Shown: positions 25,885 to 34,570, numbered from the stretch's first letter. The stretch: DNA of 46,379 bases from Pelagibacteraceae bacterium AG-390-D18 (GCA_003279715.1 QCGY01000010.1:1-46379), one strand, 5' to 3'. Numbers and translations: made by a program. The notes: generated by a model from the sequence alone, not told the origin.

Positions 25885-26736
25885 ATGAAATTTATTTCCT
25901 ACAAACATAATTCAGAACCAAAATTTGGTATTATAGACAACAATTTAATTACAGATCTTACTGGTAAAATATCAGGAGCCGACACTTTAAAAGATCTTAT
26001 TTCTAAAAATGGTATTACTGAAGCAAAAACTTATGCAACCACAAATCCAGGCAACTTAAGTGTAGAAGATATTGAGTATTTACCTTTAATCCCTAATCCT
26101 GGAAAAATTATTTGTGTAGGTTTAAATTATAGTGAGCATGTAAAAGAAACCAATAGAACAGTTGAAGAAAACCCTGTTATATTTCATCGTTTTCCTGAAA
26201 GTCAAACTGCTCATATGCAACCAATTCAAAGACCAATTGCTTCTGATAATTTAGATTTTGAAGGAGAGATGGCAGTAATTATGGGAGAAGCAGGAAAACA
26301 TATTAAACCTGAAGAAGCTTTGAAACATATAGTTGGTTATTCATGTTACAATGAAAGTACAATCAGAGATTGGCAAAGGCATACAAGACAATTTGGAATG
26401 GGAAAAAACTTTGAAAAAACAGGAAGCTTTGGTCCACATATGGTTCTTGCAGAAGACATAAAAGATTATAAAGATCTCACTCTTGAGACAAGATTAAATG
26501 GTGAAGTGATGCAAAATGCAAAATTAAGCCAATTAATTTTTGATATCCCGATATTAATTTCTTATGTTTCTAAAGCAATGGCTTGGAGAGCAGGAGATGT
26601 ACTAGTTACAGGTACTCCTGGAGGGGTTGGATTTAAAAGAAATCCGCCAGTTTTCATGAAACCAGGTGATAAAGTTGAGATAGAGGTAACCCAGATTGGG
26701 GTTTTATCTAATACAATTAAGGATGAAATAGTTTAA
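25885..26736 (+). CDS. Fumarylacetoacetate hydrolase (FAH) family protein
   Basis: A 283-residue FAH-fold enzyme. Motifs are IICVGLNYSEHVKETNR, the metal-binding DFEGEMAVIMG (Glu-x-Glu), then GYSCYNESTIRDWQRHT, where Glu occupies the usual third ligand Asp, and GDVLVTGTPGGVG. The family cleaves or isomerises 2,4-dioxo or 2-hydroxydienoate acids, either from extradiol ring cleavage or from non-phosphorylative sugar-acid routes (2,4-diketo-3-deoxy-acid hydrolases). Position between TRAP genes and upstream of the dioxygenase supports the aromatic role, but both fit. Confidence 0.85.
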   Translation: MKFISYKHNSEPKFGIIDNNLITDLTGKISGADTLKDLISKNGITEAKTYATTNPGNLSVEDIEYLPLIPNPGKIICVGLNYSEHVKETNRTVEENPVIFHRFPESQTAHMQPIQRPIASDNLDFEGEMAVIMGEAGKHIKPEEALKHIVGYSCYNESTIRDWQRHTRQFGMGKNFEKTGSFGPHMVLAEDIKDYKDLTLETRLNGEVMQNAKLSQLIFDIPILISYVSKAMAWRAGDVLVTGTPGGVGFKRNPPVFMKPGDKVEIEVTQIGVLSNTIKDEIV

Positions 26737-26786
26737 ATTTCAAGTTACACTTTTAGAATAATTATAAACAACAAGGGGATAATTTT

Positions 26787-27800
26787 ATGAAAAAAAAATT
26801 AATTGGATTAATTATTGGAATATTTTCATTTAGCATAGTTAGTGCATCTGCAGCAACTGAACTTAAGTTAGCTACTTTTGAACCACCTAAGGCATTTATC
26901 GCAAGTAAAATTCTTGCAGGTTGGGCAACAAAAGTAAATCAATGTTCAGCTGGAGCATTAAATGTAAAAATGTATGCTGGTGGAGTTTTAGGAAGTCCTC
27001 CTAAACAGTATGATATTGTAACATCAGGTGTTGCAGATATTTCATGGACTGTATTAGGATACATTGGAGGTCAATTTCCTTTAAGTTCAGTAATTGAATT
27101 ACCATTTCTTACAAAAACTTCTAAAGCTGGAACAACGGCTTTAAATTCTTTATTTAAAGAGGGTTATCTTGATAAAGAAATGGCAGGAATTAAAGTGATA
27201 GGTCTTCACTCTAATCCTGGATATCAAATTCATATGAAGGATACTAAAGTTGTAAATCCTGCAGATTTTAAAGGTAAGAAAATGAGAGTACCAAGTAAAA
27301 TCGCTGGAACAATTTTAAAAACTTTAGGAGCAACCGGAGTAAAAGTGCCTGCACCAGGAACTTCAGAAGCTTTAAGTAAAGGTGTAGTTGATGGAACTCC
27401 TTTTCCATATACTGCTGTTGGATCTTTCAGATTATTTGATGTAACTAAATACCATACAGAAGTTAACATCACTAACGCTACATTTGGTTTGATCATGAAT
27501 GAAGATAAGTTCAATAGCTTATCATCAGGTGCGCAAGCTTGTATTAATAAATACAGTGGTCATGCTTTTGGTGACTGGGCTTCAAACTTAATTGATAGCC
27601 AAAATGCAGTAATGAAAAATGAAATCTCAAAAAGAGCAGATCATGAAATCATAATTGCATCAGATGATGTTATTGCTGAATATAAAAAAATATTAGCACC
27701 GATCGAATCTAATTGGTTAAAAGAAATGAGTGGTAAAGGCCTTGATGGTGATGCAGTTCTAAAAAGAGCTAGACAAATCATTACTGCAGTAGAAGGTTAA
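26787..27800 (+). CDS. dctP: TRAP transporter substrate-binding protein DctP
   Basis: A 337-residue periplasmic protein with a Sec signal (cleavage near ASAA). The DctP fold shows in ELKLATFEPPKAFIASKILA, FPLSSVIELPFLT and FKGKKMRVPSK, whose Arg binds the carboxylate of the ligand in this family. It captures an organic acid for DctQM. An AAGGGG ribosome site lies upstream, stronger than most here. A terminator follows directly, giving it a transcript end of its own. Confidence 0.9.
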   Translation: MKKKLIGLIIGIFSFSIVSASAATELKLATFEPPKAFIASKILAGWATKVNQCSAGALNVKMYAGGVLGSPPKQYDIVTSGVADISWTVLGYIGGQFPLSSVIELPFLTKTSKAGTTALNSLFKEGYLDKEMAGIKVIGLHSNPGYQIHMKDTKVVNPADFKGKKMRVPSKIAGTILKTLGATGVKVPAPGTSEALSKGVVDGTPFPYTAVGSFRLFDVTKYHTEVNITNATFGLIMNEDKFNSLSSGAQACINKYSGHAFGDWASNLIDSQNAVMKNEISKRADHEIIIASDDVIAEYKKILAPIESNWLKEMSGKGLDGDAVLKRARQIITAVEG

Positions 27801-27817
27801 TAATAATATATACTTTT

Positions 27818-27848
27818 GAGCCCACGTCTTTGTGGGCTCATTTTATTT
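27818..27848 (+). terminator. Rho-independent terminator after dctP
   Basis: Eight-base stem GAGCCCAC / GTGGGCTC with a six-base loop (GTCTTT), followed by ATTTTATTT. It is the strongest hairpin of this region. It separates the abundant binding protein from the downstream dioxygenase, as also happens after ehuB. Confidence 0.85.
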
Positions 27849-27861
27849 AGGAAAAATTTAG

Positions 27862-28836
27862 ATGGCTATAAAAGCTCTTAGTTACATTGGAGTAAACTCA
27901 GATAAATTTGAAGATTGGTCAGACTATACTCAAAAAAGTTTAGGGATGCAGCAAGTTGATCGAGGAAAAGATATTTTATCTTTTAGAATGGATGATCAAA
28001 AACAAAGATTAACTATAACAGGTGATACGGGTGATGGTCTTGGATTTATGGGTTGGGAAGTTGATGACAAAGAAGATTTATTATTCTTTGCATCAAAATT
28101 AGAAGAGAATAAAATTAAAGTTCATCAAGGCAAAACATCTTTTGCTGATAAGAGATTTGTTGAAGATTTAATTTATTTTAATGATCCTCAAGGAAATAGA
28201 ATTGAGCTAGTTTATAATCCTATGAATGATACGGATCCATTTAAACCAAGTCGTCCAATTTCAGGGTTTAAAACAGGTGCCCTTGGAATGGGCCATGCAG
28301 TAATTCATGTTAAAAAAATTGATGATTTAATACCATTTTACACAAAAGTTTTGGGTTTTAAAATAAGCGATTATAGTCATACACCAATTTCTCTATGTTT
28401 TTTTCATGTAAATGGAAGACATCACAGTTTAGCATTATTTGGATCTGGTAGAACTGGTTTTCATCATTTCATGGTCGAATACAATAGTTTAGATGATGTT
28501 GGTCAAGGGTATGACTTACTTCAATATCAAGATAATAAAATAGCTTATACTCTTGGAAGGCACACTAATGATTATATGACATCATTTTATTCTATAACAC
28601 CGTCAGGATTTTTTATTGAAAATGGTTGGGGTGGAAGAATTATTGATCCTAAAACGTGGGAGCCAATAGAGACATTTGAAGGCCCTAGTTTTTGGGGACA
28701 TGAAAGATTATATTTACCTGATGAAGAAAGAATGAAGTTTAGAAACAAAAGATTAGAAACAGCCTCTGAAGGAAAGCAAGCACCACTTTTTATTGATTGT
28801 CCTTGGCTATACTCAAATACTACTAACAAAAAATAA
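27862..28836 (+). CDS. Type I extradiol ring-cleavage dioxygenase (VOC superfamily)
   Basis: A 324-residue two-domain VOC enzyme like BphC/HsaC. The iron triad is complete: His145 (MGHAVIHV), His202 (GFHHFMVEY) and Glu253 (GFFIENGWG). The second-shell residues His188 (GRHHSLALF), His234 (LGRHTNDYM) and Tyr243 (TSFYSI) match the catalytic His/His/Tyr of BphC in place and spacing. It cleaves a catecholic ring next to the hydroxyls in the cytoplasm. The following flavin hydroxylase would supply the catechol, and the upstream FAH protein could process the product. Ring substrate unknown. Confidence 0.88.
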   Translation: MAIKALSYIGVNSDKFEDWSDYTQKSLGMQQVDRGKDILSFRMDDQKQRLTITGDTGDGLGFMGWEVDDKEDLLFFASKLEENKIKVHQGKTSFADKRFVEDLIYFNDPQGNRIELVYNPMNDTDPFKPSRPISGFKTGALGMGHAVIHVKKIDDLIPFYTKVLGFKISDYSHTPISLCFFHVNGRHHSLALFGSGRTGFHHFMVEYNSLDDVGQGYDLLQYQDNKIAYTLGRHTNDYMTSFYSITPSGFFIENGWGGRIIDPKTWEPIETFEGPSFWGHERLYLPDEERMKFRNKRLETASEGKQAPLFIDCPWLYSNTTNKK

Positions 28837-28853
28837 AAATTATTATTTTTTAA

Positions 28854-30314
28854 ATGAAAAAGTATGATGTTGTAATTATAGGTTTTGGTCCCACAGGAGG
28901 GGCTTTAGCTAATCTATTAGCATTACATGGTTTTTCAATTTTGATAGTTGAAAAAGAAAAAAGTTTTTATCCTTTACCAAGAGCCGTTCATTTTGATGAT
29001 GAGATTATGAGAGTTTTTCAAACAATTGGTATTACAGATAAATTTTTAAAACATACAATAATTAATAAAGGAACAAAATTTGTTAATTCTAAAAATAAAG
29101 AAGTATTAGATTGGCCAAGACCAAGATCAGTAACCGAGAATGGTTGGTATCCAAGTTATAGATTTCATCAGCCAGACTTAGAAAGAAAACTTAGGGGAAG
29201 ACTAAAAGACTTTAAAAAAGTAACAATAATGCAAAATACAAAAGTTATTAATTTCAAAGAAGATAAAAATTCGGTAAAAATAATTTTAGAAAATGTTAAT
29301 AATAAAAGAATTAAAGAAATAAGCTCAAAGTATGTTGTTGGATGTGATGGTGCTAATTCAACGATAAGAGAACAGATAAAAGCAAAATTTCAAAATCTAG
29401 GATTTACCCAAAAGTGGGCTGTAGTAGATTTAATTTTAAAAAAAGATAAAAAACAATTACCAGATAGAACCATTCAATATTCTAATCCAAAACGTCCAGC
29501 CACTTATTGTCGAAATGTTGGCAAAAGAAGACGATGGGAGTTTGCAATCCATGATAATGAAAGTGAAAAAAAAGTTTTATCTAATTCATATATTTGGAAT
29601 TTTTTAAAACCATGGTTAAAGCCTAGTGATGCTTTTATGGAAAGAAAGACTATTTATACATTTCAATCTGCAATTTCAAAGAAATGGAAAAAAGGTAGAG
29701 TTTTTCTTGCTGGGGACGCCGCACATTTAATGCCCCCTTTTATGGGTCAAGGAATGTGTGCTGGAATTAGAGATGCATCAAATTTATCCTGGAAGATTGC
29801 ACATTGTTTGAAAAACAATCACAGTGATAAACTGCTTAAAACGTATCAATCTGAAAGATACTCAAATGTGAAAGAATACATCAAAACAACAGCTAAAATG
29901 GGCGAATTTGTTAATGCAGTTGGAACTTCAAATATAACAGGGAAAGTCTCATCTACACCTGATGGTCAAAAGAGTATGAAATCAATTAAACCTAAATTAG
30001 GCAAAGGGCTAGGAAAAGTTCAAGATAAAAATCGAGGAAAAATATTCCCTCAATTTAAAATAAGAAATGGAAAATCATTAGATGATAAATTTTCTTTAAA
30101 ACCAATTTTAATATTATCAAAAGAGATTAAAAATAAAATCTCTAGTAAATTGAATTCAATACAATCAAAAAATAATAAAGATTTAGAAAAATTCTTTAAA
30201 AGTTCTAATTCAAAAGCTATAATAGTAAGACCAGATAGATTTATTCTTTCTTCGTGTAAATCTGTTAAGGATTTTAAATCTTATTTAAATAAGAATTTAT
30301 CTATTTTAGTTTAA
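28854..30314 (+). CDS. FAD-dependent aromatic hydroxylase (MhpA/PheA-like)
   Basis: A 486-residue group A flavoprotein monooxygenase. The FAD dinucleotide site is VVIIGFGPTGGALANLLALH and ends in LIVEKE. The NAD(P)H/FAD motif is VVGCDGANSTIR and the second FAD motif is RVFLAGDAAHLMPPFMGQGM. The family hydroxylates phenolic acids ortho to an existing OH. It is shorter than MhpA (about 550), with a reduced C-terminal domain. It starts 17 bases after the extradiol dioxygenase, forming a hydroxylation plus ring-cleavage pair. Its 3' end overlaps that of the convergent BKACE gene by nine bases. Confidence 0.87.
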   Translation: MKKYDVVIIGFGPTGGALANLLALHGFSILIVEKEKSFYPLPRAVHFDDEIMRVFQTIGITDKFLKHTIINKGTKFVNSKNKEVLDWPRPRSVTENGWYPSYRFHQPDLERKLRGRLKDFKKVTIMQNTKVINFKEDKNSVKIILENVNNKRIKEISSKYVVGCDGANSTIREQIKAKFQNLGFTQKWAVVDLILKKDKKQLPDRTIQYSNPKRPATYCRNVGKRRRWEFAIHDNESEKKVLSNSYIWNFLKPWLKPSDAFMERKTIYTFQSAISKKWKKGRVFLAGDAAHLMPPFMGQGMCAGIRDASNLSWKIAHCLKNNHSDKLLKTYQSERYSNVKEYIKTTAKMGEFVNAVGTSNITGKVSSTPDGQKSMKSIKPKLGKGLGKVQDKNRGKIFPQFKIRNGKSLDDKFSLKPILILSKEIKNKISSKLNSIQSKNNKDLEKFFKSSNSKAIIVRPDRFILSSCKSVKDFKSYLNKNLSILV

Positions 30315-31091
30315 TTGAAACAATTTATTAACAGCATCAACTTTGATGTGGTTGTCAGGAGCAATTTCTCCATTAGGCATAAATAATGAATTTTCAAATC
30401 CAACTCTTATTTTTCCTCCTAGACTTATAGCTTTTTCCAAACAACTCATTTCTTCTTTTCCAAAAGCACATATTGCCCAATCAAGATTTACTTTATACTC
30501 TTCCATTTTTTTTACAAACAGTGAAATATTTTCTGGATAGCTTATTCTTCCACTATAATGACCAATAACAAATAAACACCAAGCATCATTGATTTGAATT
30601 TCTGCTTTATTTAGTAATTCAACTAATAAATCTATATCTTCAGGTTTATAAAGTATGTGTTGAATTTTTGTACCTGCTTCAGTTAAATATTTATAAAGTT
30701 TGATATCTTCCTCTTCAGGTTTTCTAGAAGGAATTAATTCTGATGTTCCAATTGATGTGCCTGGTGGAGTTACATCATATGCAAGCTTCCGCATATCTGC
30801 TGGAGAATATTTTCCAATAGCCTCAGTTGTAACTTGTATATGCATTTCTGGTACTTGATGCTCTAATTCATTTAGTGCTTCTTTATAAAGTCCTGCATCT
30901 AATACGTGTTGACCTTCTTTATCTCTTACATGCAAATGTATTGCACCTGCACCAGCTTCATAACAAGATTTTGCTGTTGCTACTGTCTCGCTAATTGTTA
31001 AAGGAACAGCTGGATGATCTTTTTTTACTTTTCTAGCTCCATTTGGAGCTACCATTAATTTAGGTAACTTTTCCGGTTTATAAAAACTCAT
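30306..31091 (-). CDS. Beta-keto acid cleavage enzyme (BKACE, DUF849)
   Basis: A 261-residue TIM barrel of the BKACE family: MVAPNGARKVKKDHPAVPLT, the zinc-binding AIHLHVRD (His52, His54), TTEAIGKYSP and the C-terminal IRVGFENSLF, whose Glu is the usual catalytic/ligand residue. BKACEs use acetyl-CoA to cleave 3-keto acids to acetoacetate and a new acyl-CoA. It could take the chain left after ring cleavage by its neighbours; that is inference. The small CGCC protein lies four bases upstream in the same operon. Confidence 0.88.
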   Translation of the reverse strand: MSFYKPEKLPKLMVAPNGARKVKKDHPAVPLTISETVATAKSCYEAGAGAIHLHVRDKEGQHVLDAGLYKEALNELEHQVPEMHIQVTTEAIGKYSPADMRKLAYDVTPPGTSIGTSELIPSRKPEEEDIKLYKYLTEAGTKIQHILYKPEDIDLLVELLNKAEIQINDAWCLFVIGHYSGRISYPENISLFVKKMEEYKVNLDWAICAFGKEEMSCLEKAISLGGKIRVGFENSLFMPNGEIAPDNHIKVDAVNKLFQLN

Positions 31092-31095
31092 TTAT

Positions 31096-31317
31096 TTAAC
31101 AACAACCGCAGCTTTTTTTATTTGCTTTTGGTTGGTCTTCAATTTTTGCAGCTTCTAATTCTTTTTGCTCGTCTTCAATAGCTTTTTGTTTCTTTGAAAT
31201 TTTGTCTTCAAAATAAGCATAAAGAGATGAAAAACCTAATTTAGACGCTCTTTTTTCCTCATAACCTCTTCTTCCTTTAAGGTTATCAATTATTTTGACT
31301 ATTTCTTGGTTTTGCAT
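31096..31317 (-). CDS. Small charged protein with CGCC tail
   Basis: 73 residues with a compact helical N-terminus (EIVKIIDNLKGRRGYEEKRA, then KLGFSSLYAYFEDKI), a charged coiled stretch (KKQKAIEDEQKELEAA) and the ending KKSCGCC. The terminal Cys cluster suggests metal or cluster binding or lipid/redox chemistry, none of which can be shown here. It is the first gene of the minus-strand pair with BKACE. Not recognised. Confidence 0.6.
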   Translation of the reverse strand: MQNQEIVKIIDNLKGRRGYEEKRASKLGFSSLYAYFEDKISKKQKAIEDEQKELEAAKIEDQPKANKKSCGCC

Positions 31318-31410
31318 GCTCTATTTATTAGTATTTTTTATCAATAATACAATATTTTTTATTAAAAAAGGATATTGAAAAAAATAACTATTTTGATTAG
31401 CCTTTTAATA

Positions 31411-32796
31411 ATGAGAAAGATACTAGTATTTTTGACTTTAAGCTTTTTTATTTTTCAAAATAGCTATGCAAATAATAGGCTTGATGGATTTAACAAATGG
31501 TTATTTAAAAATGGTCACAGTGAATTTGTAACAAAAGAAGAAAGTAAAGTATGCAAAGCAGAACCTAAGTATAGCCATCTTTGGTATTATAATAAATGTG
31601 ACAAACCTAAGTATGAAAATAATCTTAAAATAAAATTTTACGATGATAGTAGCTGGCTTCCAGAAGAAACTGAAAAACCTAATTTCGATACTTTGCTTTT
31701 CGAACTTTACAAATACACATACTCTCCATACAGAGATAAACCAATTGTTGGTGTATACGAAGTAAAACCATCTAAAAAACCTTATAAGTTTAAATCCAAG
31801 CTAAAAGAAGATAAGTATATTGACAAACAATTAGAGAAAACAGCTTTGTTAAGTTATTTGAGGTTTGAAGGCAATAAAATCACCATTGATAAATTTACCC
31901 CAGATAATCGATTTGGAAAATTTATAAATAAAGACACTAAATTAAGATCAATGTCTGCAGGTAAAACAATGGTATCTTATGTGGTTGGACACGCAATATG
32001 TGATGGTTATATTGAAAATATTAATTCAAGATTAAATGATTGGCCATTACTAGAAAATACACTTTATTATGATCAAAAATTAATTGATATTTTGAATATG
32101 AACTCAGGTGATCAAGAGTATATCGTGGGTTCTGAATTGTCCAAAATTGTAAATAAAAATTTAATAGATGAAAAATTTCGTGGTCTTGATGATTATGTAA
32201 TTGATTTTAAACAATATATTTCTCTTTTTAAAAATACAAAAAAATCTAAACCATATTTTAATTATTCCAGTATGAATCCAACATTGGCATTAAACTATGT
32301 TTTGTTTAAAACAGGTGATGACTTTGAAAAAATTTTAGAAAAAACATTTAATAAAAAAGCTAAAATTAAAGACAGTGTAATATTCTGGAAAGTTAAAAAT
32401 TCTTCAAAGGAAAAAGGAAATGCGAACATTATGTTTTATGCTACACGATATGATTATCTTAGAATTGCTAAAGCCATGTTAAATGATTGGCAAAAAGATA
32501 CTTGTGTTGGTAAATATTTAAAAACTATTTTTGAGAATAGAATAGATAAAGAGAATGAGAAAAGAAATAAAGAAGGAAGGCCAGGTCAATGGATATACGC
32601 CCGTGGATATGCAGGACAATTTCAAGCTCATTATAAAGGAATTAGTAAAAAAAGAGCTGTAATGGGTATGCATGGTAGAGGTGGCCAACATGTTGTAATT
32701 GATTTTGAAAAATCTAGAATTGTAGTAACTAACGCTTTATACGAAGATTTTAATTATAAAAAGATTGTTTACGACCCAATCAAAAAGGGCAAGTAA
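31411..32796 (+). CDS. Exported serine hydrolase, beta-lactamase/esterase (PF00144-like) family
   Basis: A 461-residue protein with a Sec signal (MRKILVFLTLSFFIFQNSYA). The SxxK catalytic pair lies in RSMSAGKTMVSYVVG, the second motif is in YFNYSSMNPTLALNYVLFK, and a His/Gly motif (MGMHGRGGQHVVID) replaces KTG, as in the esterase-like branch. The family hydrolyses esters, amides or D-amino peptides in the periplasm. An in-frame TTG at 31375 would add 12 residues before the signal peptide, so the ATG is preferred. It stands alone between divergent and convergent neighbours, ending one base before umuC. Confidence 0.78.
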   Translation: MRKILVFLTLSFFIFQNSYANNRLDGFNKWLFKNGHSEFVTKEESKVCKAEPKYSHLWYYNKCDKPKYENNLKIKFYDDSSWLPEETEKPNFDTLLFELYKYTYSPYRDKPIVGVYEVKPSKKPYKFKSKLKEDKYIDKQLEKTALLSYLRFEGNKITIDKFTPDNRFGKFINKDTKLRSMSAGKTMVSYVVGHAICDGYIENINSRLNDWPLLENTLYYDQKLIDILNMNSGDQEYIVGSELSKIVNKNLIDEKFRGLDDYVIDFKQYISLFKNTKKSKPYFNYSSMNPTLALNYVLFKTGDDFEKILEKTFNKKAKIKDSVIFWKVKNSSKEKGNANIMFYATRYDYLRIAKAMLNDWQKDTCVGKYLKTIFENRIDKENEKRNKEGRPGQWIYARGYAGQFQAHYKGISKKRAVMGMHGRGGQHVVIDFEKSRIVVTNALYEDFNYKKIVYDPIKKGK

Positions 32797-32797
32797 A

Positions 32798-34075
32798 TCA
32801 AGCCCTAATCGTTGGTAGACAATAGAAGTCAGCTGTATCAATTTTAGAAGAATATTCTCTTTTCATATTCCATCGCTTTTGAACACCAGCGCTAGCAACA
32901 CTTAAAGTAGATCTACCGTATCGATGATTGGTATTATCAATAGATCTCATTAAACTACTTATTTTCTCATCTTTTTCAGATGAAAATAGATTGGTTTTAT
33001 CATTGGCGTTCGATAATCCCGTTAGCATGACACCTGCTTTTTGATATTGGTAACCATTTTTAAATATACTCTCAAGTATTGTAACTGCAGTTTTAACTAC
33101 TTCGATACTATTGTTTGTTGCAATTGGAAAATCAATTGTCTTTGCATTCGAGTAATATCCATAATTTCTCTGAAAAGGACTAGTTCTAACAAATACAGTG
33201 ATTGCTTTTGCAACTAACGATTCTGATCTTATTTTCTCAGATGCATTTAAACAATAATTTGCAACTGCTTCTTTTAATTCTTGAAATCTTTCTACTCTTT
33301 TTCCAAACGATCTTGAAACAACACAGCTTTTTCTTTTTGTAGTAGTAGTTTCTAAATTGATACAAGGAATTCCTTTAAGTTCCATTGCAGTTCTTGAACT
33401 TAAAACATTTGAAGATTTTTTAATCCAGCTATTAGATTTATTTTTAAGTTGCTTAGCATTATAAATTCCGTGTTTTTGATAAAATTTTGTAAGTTGTCTA
33501 CCAACACCCCAGACATCATTAATTTCAACTTTTTCAAGTACTGGATCTAAGTTATCAATTCCAATTAAACTAGTAACTCCTGATTGTTTTTTCTTTGCAA
33601 TATGATTTGCAATTTTACTTAGCGTTTTTGTTTTAGCAATTCCAATACTAGTTGGAATGCCAGTCCATTGTAAAACTGTATCTCTAATTTCTTTTCCAAC
33701 TTTTTCTATATCTTGATCTGGGAAATTAGATAAATCTAAAAATGCTTCATCAATAGAATAAACTTCTATTTCTGCATTAAATCTTTTAAGCGTTCGCATT
33801 ACTCTTCTAGATAAATCTCCATATAAAGAATAATTAGATGAAAAAACTTCAACTTTATTTTTAATAATAATATCTTTTGCTTTAAAATAAGGTTCGCCCA
33901 TTTTAATTCCTAAAGCTTTTGCTTCATTAGATCTTGAAATAATACAACCATCATTATTAGATAAAACAACAACAGGTTTCCTTCTTATTTTAGGATTGAA
34001 TAATCTTTCACACGAAACATAAAAAGAATTACAATCAACTAATGCTATTTTTTTAGTACGTAGAATGGATGACAT
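32798..34075 (-). CDS. umuC: DNA polymerase V catalytic subunit
   Basis: A 425-residue Y-family polymerase: ALVDCNSFYVSCERLFNPK (metal Asp and steric-gate region), YSIDEAFLDLS (catalytic Asp-Glu) and TKTLSKIANHIAKKK. Length equals E. coli UmuC (422). With UmuD' it copies damaged DNA at the fork. Its ATG lies 23 bases inside umuD, so the two are translationally coupled. Regulation is by the SOS box at the umuD start. Confidence 0.93.
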   Translation of the reverse strand: MSSILRTKKIALVDCNSFYVSCERLFNPKIRRKPVVVLSNNDGCIISRSNEAKALGIKMGEPYFKAKDIIIKNKVEVFSSNYSLYGDLSRRVMRTLKRFNAEIEVYSIDEAFLDLSNFPDQDIEKVGKEIRDTVLQWTGIPTSIGIAKTKTLSKIANHIAKKKQSGVTSLIGIDNLDPVLEKVEINDVWGVGRQLTKFYQKHGIYNAKQLKNKSNSWIKKSSNVLSSRTAMELKGIPCINLETTTTKRKSCVVSRSFGKRVERFQELKEAVANYCLNASEKIRSESLVAKAITVFVRTSPFQRNYGYYSNAKTIDFPIATNNSIEVVKTAVTILESIFKNGYQYQKAGVMLTGLSNANDKTNLFSSEKDEKISSLMRSIDNTNHRYGRSTLSVASAGVQKRWNMKREYSSKIDTADFYCLPTIRA

Positions 34076-34448
34076 AAGTTACAACTCCCCAGATAAAAAT
34101 ATCTTGTTCTTCGTTAATTAAAATTCTATCAGTAAATTCTTTAGATCCTGACGTTAAAAACTTTTTATCTCTTTCTTGAACTAGGCTTTTAACTACAAGT
34201 TCATCATGAACGTTTGCAATCACTGTTGAAAAGTTTTTTGGTTTTAAACTTTTGTCGACTACCAATAAATCTCCATCATTAATTCCAACATCCACCATTG
34301 ATTTACCCTGCACTCTGATGATGAAAGTCGCTGGAACATTTCTTATTAAATGCATATTAAGATCAATATCCTCTTCGATATAATCAGTTGCAGGAGAAGG
34401 AAAACCAGCACCTGCTTTATGTAGATAATAAGGGATTGTTAGTTTCAT
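34053..34448 (-). CDS. umuD: DNA polymerase V accessory subunit / self-cleaving S24 peptidase
   Basis: A 131-residue LexA-like protein. The cleavage site is Ala14-Gly15 in KAGAGFPSPATDY, equivalent to Cys-Gly in E. coli UmuD. The Ser-Lys dyad is Ser50 (QGKSMVD) and Lys87 (ELVVKSL), with the E. coli spacing of 37. RecA filaments trigger autocleavage to UmuD', which activates UmuC. The N-terminal tail is about ten residues shorter than in E. coli. The SOS box touches the ATG, leaving no room for a ribosome site. Confidence 0.92.
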   Translation of the reverse strand: MKLTIPYYLHKAGAGFPSPATDYIEEDIDLNMHLIRNVPATFIIRVQGKSMVDVGINDGDLLVVDKSLKPKNFSTVIANVHDELVVKSLVQERDKKFLTSGSKEFTDRILINEEQDIFIWGVVTYVIHSTY

Positions 34449-34463
34449 GTTCTTGTTTTGTTC
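34449..34463 (-). promoter_or_regulatory. LexA SOS box of umuDC
   Basis: Perfect alphaproteobacterial SOS motif GTTC-N7-GTTC on the plus strand (GAAC-N7-GAAC as read by umuD). It ends at the base next to the umuD ATG. A TATAAAT element just upstream in the umuD direction could be the -10, which would put the transcript start inside the box. Confidence 0.8.
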
Positions 34464-34519
34464 TAATTTATAGCCTAGTTATACAATACACGCAAGAAGT
34501 TGTATTTTGAGTCTGTAAC

Positions 34520-34541
34520 TGAATCAAAAGTGAATCAAAAC
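34520..34541 (+). repeat. Tandem 11-base repeat in the umuD-cupin spacer
   Basis: TGAATCAAAAG directly followed by TGAATCAAAAC, one helical turn apart. It lies in the 183-base spacer between the divergent umuD and cupin genes. Possible binding site for a regulator on one face of the DNA; no factor is known. Confidence 0.45.
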
Positions 34542-34570
34542 GTGAACATCGAAACTACATTTTGTATGCT

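Noticed and set aside
25885..26736. Glu in place of the third metal Asp of the FAH protein as a sign of inactivity
   Set aside because: Asn-Glu at this place occurs in a known FAH subfamily with the same RDWQRHT context, so it is probably functional.
32786..32806. AGGGC / GCCCT inverted repeat between the serine hydrolase and umuC stops
   Set aside because: Stem of only five bases with an 11-base loop and no T-run; not a credible terminator.
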